Source: Heterobasidion occidentale (lineage: Eukaryota; Basidiomycota; Agaricomycetes; Russulales; Bondarzewiaceae). From it: a DNA stretch of 38,654 nucleotides. The DNA is taken from the NCBI GenBank assembly GCA_039111635.1, contig JBCAQO010000069.1, positions 1 through 38,654 of the forward strand, in the 5' to 3' direction. Positions 30,435 to 38,654 of this stretch are shown here, one piece after another (the stretch's first letter is position 1; each line of letters opens with the position of its first letter). Below the pieces are notes generated by a model. That model was not told the origin of the DNA and made no database searches. It worked only from the letters and a program-made list of their open reading frames with translations. The position numbers were made by a program, and so were the translations under genes.

Positions 30435-32412
30435 ATGCTATTGAATCCTGAAGATGCGGAGCTAGCTCGCTCCATGAAGAAACCACCGCCGAAGGATCTT
30501 GTGGCGAGGATGCACGCTGTTATGGGGTTTGCGTCGGCGAGGTATGTTCACTCTGTCACGCACGATCTCAGCCTTTCTCACACAAGATTATGCTAGTGCG
30601 TCTCTGCCACCCAGCACCTTGCGAGTGCCATCGCCTCTTGCGCACACTAAGCGGGTGTTATCCAAGTCTGCTTTGTGCCCCATTGCGTAAGTCTGATATG
30701 CGTGCCTTCCAGACGCCGCCGATATAGATCATACCATAGGAAACATGCGGCACGATCCGAACGACCCTTGCAACAGAGTGCAGCATCTTCGCATCCTACA
30801 TTTGCCGTACGCCGACAGAAGTCTTTCTATGAATCAAAAAATTCTTCAACTATAGCGGTAGCCTCGAACACAATCTCGCCACGATATATCTCAAAACGAA
30901 GCCTCTTTTGTCTCTTGGCTCAAAGCCAATCAAAACATCTCGCACACAAGCATCATCTCTTGACACTGGTTTTCCACGATCTGGCACAGGAACCGTGCCG
31001 GCGCCCCCACCTCTCTTCAATTCCTCAAATACTCCAGCATCAGCTCTAGAGATGCTTCGTTGCCAACGGTCTCAGAGGCATTACCTATTCCTCCATCCTC
31101 TCCACTCAGTTCTCTCACGTCTGAAGATGATGATGTTGAGGTAGAGCTGCCCACGAAAGTACCTTTGCCAAAGCAATCTGACTCATCTGCTCGATCGGAC
31201 ACTCGCGCGATGTATGTATCAATGAATACATACAAATTGTCACTTATTCTCGACTTTCTACAGTATTTTGACTTACCCCTTTGTTGGCCATGGCGCGATT
31301 GATATCGGACCACAGGATATGGAGCGACTAAAACCTCGCAGATTCTTAAATGATAATCTCATCAATCTTGGTTTAAAGTAAGTGTTCGATTTTATCCGAA
31401 ACCCGAGTGCTCGCTCATATGAACACAAAGACTGTGGTATGCCAAGTCAAGGGTGAAGGATTCTGTTGCTATGGACCAGGTACACATATATAGCACGTTT
31501 TTCTATACGCGATTGTGAGTTACGTCTCATGGAGCGCTGTGAAGATCGCTTATTTTTTTTTCGTAGACGAGCTGGCTATGAAGCAGCCAAAAGTCATACA
31601 AACAGAGTCGATATCTTCAGCAAGAAGTTCTTGATCGTCCCTATACATGATGAGTGCGAGCAAGCTTCTTAGTTCCGTGACTACATTGCTGAGACATGAC
31701 TGATAGGGCGGAACAGCATTGGTACTTGGCAGTCATAAGCCATCCACAAGGCCTATTCGAGCGCCCGCCAGCTAAATACAATACTGTTTTTGCCGTTGAT
31801 TCGGCGCACCGACTTGGATGGACTATGTTGTCGGATAGCGAAGGCTCGACTACATCAAGTTGGGTCCACGCGTGAGCCATAACGATGATGATCGTTTCAC
31901 TGTTACTCCTAATTGATCTTTGCCAGTACGCAAATCTTTATATTCGATTCTCTCAACCGAAAGCGTCGGAATACGGGCCGGCGCTTAGCTGAGTATCTAT
32001 GTGAGGAGGTCAAGGCCCGAATCAATATCACGCCTCTGTTCGAACCGCATGCAAAACAGTTTGAGGTGGGTCACATTTGTTGTGTATGATGTATGCCTCG
32101 AATGAATGTCCTCGTCAGGTGCCCATGCAACCCAATCAGTATGATTGTGGCTTGTACCTTCTCCACTTCAACTATCTTTTCATGAAAAACCCGGATATGT
32201 TCATGAGACCGACATCGGTAAGTCTTCACGATGCTTGCTATCACGAATCCTGATCTATTGCCCTTGGGCCATCATGCAAGACATTGAAGAAGGGGCATGC
32301 ATCAGGGGCAGAAATAGAATGGGAGGCGGGCGTCGTTCCCACCATGCGTGAGATGCTGAAGGCAGAACTCCTCAAACTTTCTGATGAATGGCAACAGCTC
32401 TCGGGAAGGTGA
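30435..32412 (+). CDS. Ulp1-type (C48) cysteine protease, about ten exons
   Basis: The catalytic region is clear over exons 31264-31377, 31431-31514, 31567-31653, 31707-31871, 31927-32065, 32119-32217 and 32281-32412, with introns of 52-63 nt. It shows FLNDNLINLGLK, STFFYTRL, FSKKFLIVPIHDE, then the His codon at 31727 (HWYLAVI), Asp at 31946 (IFIFDSLNRKR) and Cys at 32146 with its upstream Gln (PNQYDCGLYLLHF). This is the complete His-Asp-Cys set of Ulp1/SENP desumoylating enzymes, which cut SUMO from proteins. The N-terminal part (exons 30435-30541, 30597-30686, 30740-31211) is Ser/Pro-rich. Frame continuity in the third of these exons is lost near 30910-31060, either by an undetected intron or by an indel. 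An alternative last intron at 32408 would add about 31 residues. SUMO specificity is inferred; ubiquitin-like substrates are possible. Confidence 0.8.
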
Positions 32413-32770
32413 GTACGTAGCGTAATGTGCAGACTCAAAGTCATATGCTGTCGAGTCTGTAGAACATGGCCACTACTGTTCTGTCTCGCAGACTTGCTGA
32501 CCATTGAGTCTTTGGTTCTTCCCTTAATACGCACTTTTACCATTCCCACAACTTGATCTTCATGCATATGAGCCGGTTCATATTGAAATGAGTGGGTACG
32601 TATCAATCCTATGGTGTTGAGTCTAATGGCTGTACATTAATTCTATGCTGACTGTAATGGCTGTATATGAATCCTATGGTGTCAACGCTTTGGTACTAAT
32701 TTTCTAGAGTTCTGTAGCTTGCTCCTCATCGGTATCTCCCCCTGATTATCTGAATCTGTGGTGAGATCAA
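32413..32770. other. Short gap between convergent genes; small imperfect repeats
   Basis: CCTATGGTGT and AATGGCTGTA each recur within 32600-32690. Otherwise nothing is seen. Confidence 0.4.
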
Positions 32771-33713
32771 TTACTTCCAACGGGCATTCGTGGTGAGCGA
32801 AGGCCGACGGGTCGTGATCAATCGACAGGAGCACTTCACAAAGAATTTGGAAAAGGCCTCTTCGGAAACACCTGGATAAATGTTCGTGTCCATCTGTCGA
32901 AGGAGGTCATACAACGGGTTTGGTCGATATTGAGTAGAGACACGGCGCCTTTGCACAAGGCGGAGAAGTGGGTTTTCGTTGAGGTTACTTCTGAATTGGT
33001 TAGTGAGTTACACCTGAATGTCAAACAGGTACTGACACTCACGATTTGTGCGTGAGTGCGTTTCAGAGGCATTGGAAAGGGGTTCAGGGGGACATATCCT
33101 GCTTCGCTAAAGTGTAGCACTGGTCGTGGGCGCGCTTCGGTTGCCTCTGCGTGGGAGTCAATTCTAGACCTAGAGATTGATCTCGAGGTGCTCACCACGA
33201 GGCGCGTACATATGCACTGGACAACCAATACGTTGGTAGGCATGCTCGAGGCGAACTTGTGAGATTGGTAAGTCGTGTGTATTCACGCTCATTGGATGGG
33301 GACTGACCTATATATCCACACACTCCATGTGCGCATCGAGCAATGTATTGACCATGGAAAGGACCCGACGTTGCAAGATACATAGCTGCCTCCGTGAACA
33401 CCGGTGGTCCGTTTCTCTCGAGCAAGGGGCACAAACAACACGGCCCGAGAAATCTATTCGTCAGGCGGTGTTTCCTCAGAGACGAAGGCACGACACGGTC
33501 CCCCTCCCTTAAGCTTACGGGCCTGCATTGTGCGTCAGACATTTCAAATTTTTGAGGTGACAAGACCCACCACTTCCATGGAATCATCTCCCCTGTTTGA
33601 ATGTCGTACTGAAAAACCGCGTTGTCAGATCCCCGAACCTTGTCCAGGTATCGGCGATGACGAGAAGGGATGGAGATGACCAGTGATTCGCGAGTTAAAG
33701 GTTGGGACGACAT
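32771..33713 (-). CDS. Cys-rich unknown protein with zinc-like clusters
   Basis: Exon 33713-33308 and exon 33255-33196 are joined by a 52-nt intron. A 49-nt intron (GTGAGC...CACGCAG) then leads to 33146-33043, and a further 52-nt intron (CTAAC branch-like site) to an exon starting at 32990. The protein begins MSSQPLTRESLVISIPSRHR and contains PWKWWVLSP, GPCCLCPLL and GPFHGQYIARCAHGVCGYI, with paired cysteines suggesting a zinc site. The last exon has QMDTNIYPGVSEEAFSKFF, then VKCSCRLITTRR, and ends at 32771. These blocks match my recollection of an abundant Agaricomycete family. Phase between the third and last exon does not close: as spliced, translation stops after 191 codons at 32985. Either a junction is wrong or the copy is damaged. 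If the intron after 33196 is not used, it stops at 33170. Confidence 0.5.
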
Positions 33714-33964
33714 GGCTAGGCAGTGCAGGATGAGATGGCCTTGAGCAGGTCAATGTCCTAAATACCCTTGAGGGTCGCTTCGAATTGGCTTGGATACCCG
33801 AAGCCCGACCTTCCTCCTCCTACCCGAGGTGACTCGCTCTGACTCCCACTGACTTTCTGACTCACCATAGTTTATGACTCGTTCGCTTGCTCGCTCGTTA
33901 AAAACTTTGGACGCGATACCAGGTCCCACGCCCGTTTTCTCATCGACGCACCGTTCTTACTTCC

Positions 33965-35423
33965 ATGCCTGAGGACCACTCTCTTGGTGATAAACGTCAG
34001 CCTAGTGCTCTTCAACTAGGCCCCAGGAAAAGGCCGTAAGCACTACTTTGCCTCGCCTGCCTGGGCGACCTCTGACCCTCCGCAAGGTGTCTCACAGATC
34101 CGCTTGTTCATCACGGTCGTCATTTTGGACGGACTGTACACGCTCTTTGCAACGTCCAGTCTATAATCACACGTGGTCTTCTTAGAATGGGAGAGCTGGC
34201 TGAGGAGCCTGAGTCCTTGACATATGAGTGAGCCGTTCCTATCTAAGGCCAACTCGCTGAATCAATCATTCTTGTCATGCACTGCGTGTTTCATTGTTTG
34301 ATAGGCAGAGGCGGGAGTACAAGGTTTATGAAGAATTACTTCGGATGGTCCCCCATCTTGAAGAGCGCCTACAGGAAGGCTCTGACGAGGAGATCATGCA
34401 CATAGGGGAACTAGTAAGTGTGACCGCATCACCTTGAGTGTGGCTATTTAACGGTAGGGCAGATTCAAAAAGGGGTGTCTAGCGCTAGATCGGACGATAC
34501 AAAGAGTATGAAAGGCCCTATCCTCGATTGGATCACTCCTCGAGGCCAATCCCTTATTCCGCCACTCTCCCGTAACATGAAATCAGATCGGGGCTTTCGC
34601 CATGAACAGACAGGAGCGCTGCTTTGCCCTGCAGGATTGGATTGGTCGAATCCTGAGTAAGATCAAATAATCTCATTTTTTCCCGTTCATCTCACTCGAA
34701 CAGTATCAAACGGAAATTGCGAGACGGTGAAATGCTTATTCCAGGAGACCAGTGGCCCATTTTTCTATATGCTGGTTATCGGTACGATTCTGATGACCCA
34801 TGGAAGGGGCTTTTCAAGAGCCAGCTGCTCGTCTCAGTATGTTTCTATCTGGTACTTTCGACGAACTCGCATGCTGATGTTCATAGGCCTATAAGCACGT
34901 GTTTACATCTCCAAGTTCAGTGGAAAAGGATGCGAGGGCCACAAGGTCTGGGAACGCGCGGATTCACGGTATGAAATGCGTCACACCGGCATCGATCGCT
35001 TACATTGCCACGCAGGTAGCTGTTAAGAGACCCCTTCGCATGTTGCTTCTGATTCCCCTTTCTAGGCTCGATTTTCCCTCTCGTCGTCAGCTGTATTTTC
35101 TCGAACAGATACTGTCACCGACTCAGAGCGTTTCTTCAATAGTGTATTGGAATTGTTTGAGGATGTGGAGGAAAAGGAGGAAGTTGACGCGCTATTATTA
35201 TGGTGGAACTGGTACGTATCTCAAAGTATCTTCGACCCTTTCTGACATTCTTTGAAGTCAGATTTTTCCCAGTTTTTCTTCAGCTCACCCCGCAGCATCA
35301 ACCAACAGTGCGCTGGCCAAGATCAGAGAAAGAAGGGCTCAGAGAAAAGCGGCTGAGGCGAGGAAGGATCCTATCTCAAGGGAGCCTACCGTTGAGGAAC
35401 GTACTAGACGTCGGGCAGTATAA
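33965..35423 (+). CDS. DUF6698-like protein, eight exons, 362 aa
   Basis: Exons 33965-34035, 34087-34227, 34305-34413, 34463-34656, 34704-34836, 34887-35015, 35066-35211 and 35258-35423 join into a 1089-nt frame. All introns are GT-AG, 46-77 nt. Characteristic blocks in order are LTDPLVHHGRHFGRTVHALC, GLLRMGELAEEPE, a spliced SSARSDDTKSMKGPILDWI, GFRHEQTGALLCPAGLDW, FLYAGYRYDSDDPWKGLF, VFTSPSSVEKDARATRSGNA, a TDTVTDSERFFNSVLELF block and an Arg/Glu-rich tail. This fits DUF6698, a large Agaricomycete family of unknown function, often found near repeats. No membrane or signal segments are seen. The gene is intact. It lies head to head with the Cys-rich gene (252 bp between starts), so the two may share a promoter region. 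Confidence 0.85.
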
Positions 35424-36767
35424 TATGCTTTTCACGGTATCAATGCCTATCATCTGTCGCTTCATCTTGTGTGCAGAAGGGACTATATCTTTCCTTCCAA
35501 TGATAGTAGCTTCTGCAATCATCATAATTAGTTACAATAGTAGATATCCTCGCTAGACGTTGCTATTTCTTAATCATTTGAACAATTAATGTGTCAAGCC
35601 TGACCGGACTCCATCATATGTCCAGGTCTTGATAATCGCAGTCAATCGTGCGGCTTTCTTACTGCATTTCGCAATCATTTTTGCTTCTGATTCATTTTTA
35701 CTCACATTCAGACTCAGTATCGCGCTGATGTTGCGCGATCAAGTCTGGACGAACATTGTCACTCTCGCATGTGTTGGCCGTGAACGTCAGTCTGGCAAGG
35801 ATTGTCGGCACCGGCAACTCCATTGTTAATTATAAAGGTAGGCTTTGTTGCTGACAATTCGGCTTTCTTATTGACCTTTGCGAAGCCCTTCTCCCTGATG
35901 TAGGTTGATCTTATGTAAAACTCTTGCATGTATTGGCTGTTGCGCGATCAAGTCTGGACAAACATCGTCACTCTCGCATGTGTTGGCCGTGAACGTCAGT
36001 CTGGCAAGGATTGTCGGCACCGGCAACTCCATCGTTAATTATAAAGGTAGGCTCTATTGCTGACAATTCGGCTTTCTTATTGACCTTTACGAAACCCTTC
36101 TCCCTGATGTAGGTTGATCTTATCTAAAATTCTTGCATGTGTTGGCCGAGAACATCAGTCTGACAAAGATAATAGCCTTCGCAAATCCGCCGTCTATTAC
36201 AATGATTGGTACTACTTTGAATCACATAACATTCTTGTTGGCTGTCTCGAGGGCTGTCCCTCCGATGCATGTGCATCAACCTTGAACCATGGCTATATTT
36301 CCTCCATTTCTTGACATTTGCTGTCAACCTGTTGTTGATGGAGAGTTTCACCAACATCACCGGGCATTACTTGACTAGATACTTGTGCTGTGTACCCAGA
36401 AGTATGATTGATATGTCACTTCATTATCTTTAATCTTTTGCTTACCAGAGGTCATCGGTGTTGCATTCCTGCTCATCTTCACCTTCTAATCCCATATCTG
36501 ATATTCTTTGTGAAGTTCGGGAAGCCTGAGGGATGTTGTGGTATCTACCAACCGTGCCGCCTCATGTATGGCTTGCCCGTACGATGTAAAAGTATTGGAT
36601 ATATTATGGTTATTACATAGCTTATATTACTTTATATAAGAATGTCATTTCGCTGCCAATTTCCCGATGGCTGCCTTTCCTCTCCGAGCTAGCTTCAGTC
36701 TCCGAAACCGGACTTCGAAGTGAAGCCGCACTGTTTGAACCAGCTCATTCCTTCCACCGCACGAGTC
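35424..36767. other. Intergenic; mostly AT-rich DNA plus a 209-bp duplication
   Basis: No gene could be built. The interval holds the tandem duplication described separately, and its last hundred bases probably form the promoter of the permease. From 36400 to 36640 nothing is recognised. Confidence 0.5.
35731..36175 (+). repeat. 209-bp tandem duplication plus partial third copy
   Basis: TTGCGCGATCAAGTCTGGAC starts at 35731 and 35940, a 209-bp period. The two units differ at only a few positions. A partial third copy from about 36130 retains GCATGTGTTGGCCG and then diverges. Confidence 0.9.
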
Positions 36768-38654
36768 ATGTCGCTCTTCAGCAATGCAAAGAGGCCCGCA
36801 GCATCTAGTACTGCACTCGTCACCGAATCTACTGGTGGCCATGCTGAGGGACAAGCAGATCCAGCAGATGAAGATGTCTCGATGACACCAGGCGCCCCAG
36901 TCGAGACGGTATGTCGAGTTCTTCCTCCGTTCGGAGCGATTCGTCGTTGATCAAATCAGAGGAGTCCTTTAGGTCGCCAAGTCACCCTGTTTTCTGCGAT
37001 AACATTAAATCTCGGCGAGCTGCTTGGATCGGGGATTTTCTCAGTACCTGGGGTCGTCTTGAACTCTGTTGGTTCGGTCGGCCTGCTGCTTGCCTACTGG
37101 GTCATTGCACCGATCTTCGCTTGTGGTGAGATCGATACGTATCGTTTTATACTGAATGCATAACATCAACTTTAGCATCTAGTCGCTCTTCTTGCCTACA
37201 CCGAGCTTGCGAGCATGTTTCCTCATAGATCAGGAGCGGAGGTCGTTTTCCTCGAGCAAGCGTATCAGAGACCACGCTTCCTGGTGCCAATCTCCTTCGC
37301 AGTGACCACAGTCCTTCTATCGTGAGCATTGCTTCCTCGTCTGCCTGTCGCTCAGCAATGCAACCCCTCCGCCCGCGCAAAAGATTCAGTGCAACAAACT
37401 CGATCGTGTTCGCCCAATACGCGTCCGCTATATTTGACATCGATATCACCGGATCGAGACAGACTGCCTTTGCTCTGGGAGTGGTGACGTTCTGTGTAGC
37501 AGGTATGATACACATCGTTTTCTTCGTTGCGCGCTCTTGCCTATGTCACAATGATCAGTCGTCGGCGTGTCGACGAAGTGGGCTCTGCGAATAGTCACAG
37601 TGTTGACCACCGTGAAGATTCTCTCCCTAATTTTGTAAGTACAAATTTCACGACGCCACACGGGAATCCAGTCGAGACGCATCCTTCGCAGTGTCTCAGG
37701 CACAGGCGTCGCTGTCCTTCTTGGCTTCACGCATATCAGCGATCCTTCCGCGAATTTCCGTAACATATGGCAAGGCAGCAGCACGAACCCCAACGCACTC
37801 GCGACCGCTCTGGTCAAAACGAATTTCGCCTTCGTAGGCTGGGCAAACTCCTTCAACGTCCTGAGCGAAGTCAAAGGCGACAATCCCGTCCGCACCGTCC
37901 GCAACGCGGGGCTGATCTCCTTGTCCATGGTCACCGTCCTCTTCTTCCTGACCAACCTCGCTTACGTCGCCGCAGTGCCGGCGGAAGAAATCAAGGGCTC
38001 TGGCCAGCTCGTTGCGGCCCTGTTCTTCAGCCATGTGTACGGCGAACACTGGGCTGCGAGGATCCTGCCTGTAATGGTAGCGTGCAGCTGCGTGGGCAAC
38101 ATCGTCAGTTGTCGAACCCAACGCTATGCCCGTCGTAGCTGATTTCTCTCACCCCTCAGATCGCCGTCGTGAGTGTCGTACCACGTTATGAAAAAAGTCT
38201 TGTCTCGACCCATCATCTACTCTGTTTCTCAGACTGTCGGTCAAGCCCGTGTGCTGCGCGAAGTCGCCCGTCAAGGCCTCCTTCCTTACCCCGAGTTCTT
38301 CGCTTCCACAAAGCCGTTCGGAACGCCTCTGGCCCCCGTCTCTCTCAAATGCGCTCTCACAGTCATCGTCCTACTCGCGCTCCCGGCCAAAGACGCATTC
38401 AGCTTCATGCTCGACCTGACTTCATATCCGAACCTGGTGAGCACCACCCGTCGGACATTTGACGACGTATTTGTCGGCACGTCTAAAATGCCCCGAGATA
38501 TTTGCAGCTGCGACGGCGATCGGTGTTTGGAGGCTTCGGCGCTCGCGTGCTCTAGTCGGGCTGGCTCCGTCACCATTCCGCGTCAGTAACTTTGCAGTCA
38601 GCCTATGGCTGATGCAATGTGTATTCTTGCTTGTGATGCCCTGGTACGTCTATC
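36768..38654 (+). CDS. High-affinity methionine permease (LAT family), partial at 3' end
   Basis: Exons 36768-36908, 36960-37125, 37183-37321, 37384-37502, 37559-37634, 37692-38103, 38160-38168, 38233-38436 and 38498 to the window end, with introns of 51-64 nt, all stay in frame. Membrane segments of the amino acid/choline permease family are visible: VTLFSAITLNLGELLGSGIF (with the GSGIF signature of the first helix), VGLLLAYWVIAPIFA, FLVPISFAVTTVLLSF, LRIVTVLTTVKILSLIF, FAFVGWANSFNVLSEVKG and LISLSMVTVLFFLTNLAYVA. A re-entrant-type GQARVLREVARQGLLPYPEFF block follows. These match fungal Mup1-type methionine transporters at the plasma membrane. The seventh exon is only 9 nt (Ile-Ala-Val). The start at 36768 begins a charged, Ser/Thr-rich cytosolic tail; an upstream ATG is not needed. 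Substrate is inferred from similarity to Mup1, not shown by the sequence. Confidence 0.9.

Overview
The window looks like nuclear DNA of a filamentous basidiomycete, most likely an Agaricomycete. The real genes are cut by many short GT-AG introns (mostly 46-65 nt), there are no bacterial-type operons, and the recognisable families are Agaricomycete-type: a Plavaka DDE transposase, a Tad1-like LINE remnant, an OTT_1508-like deaminase, a Ulp1 (C48) protease, a DUF6698 protein and a high-affinity methionine permease. All gene models were built by hand from frame continuity across splice sites. Family names come from recalled family features, not from a database search.

Layout. 1-1.9 kb: decayed 3' end of a LINE, then a 90-bp tandem repeat. 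2.0-2.56 kb (-): small four-exon gene. 3.37-7.58 kb (-): apparently intact ten-exon Plavaka transposase. 8.49-10.74 kb (+): deaminase-fold protein. 11.0-13.8 kb (-): intact 889-residue protein of unknown function. 14.4-15.5 kb: very GC-rich repetitive block. 15.5-18.1 kb: no convincing gene. 18.15-26.1 kb: two inverted arms made of a unique segment plus a minisatellite array, flanking a decayed gene (21.0-24.1 kb, -) and a further gene candidate (19.75-20.8 kb, -). 26.4-28.3 kb: weak candidates. 28.9-35.4 kb: four genes, namely a 283-residue unknown (-), the Ulp1 protease (+), a Cys-rich protein (-) and DUF6698 (+). 35.7-36.2 kb: 209-bp tandem duplication. 36.77 kb to the window end (+): methionine permease, truncated by the window edge.

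The most unexpected signal is a perfect 15-mer, CTTGCTCATTGCAGG. It occurs six times as three closely spaced direct pairs (start-to-start 42, 46 and 43 bp). Each pair is upstream of, and in the same orientation as, a different gene: the Plavaka transposase, the 889-residue unknown and the Ulp1 protease. This suggests a shared promoter, regulatory or transposase-binding element linking a mobile-element gene to two host-like or cargo genes. The second notable structure is the inverted arm pair around 18.2-26.1 kb, which resembles a large element with minisatellite-filled terminal repeats. The rest looks like ordinary transposon-rich accessory DNA next to a conserved housekeeping transporter.
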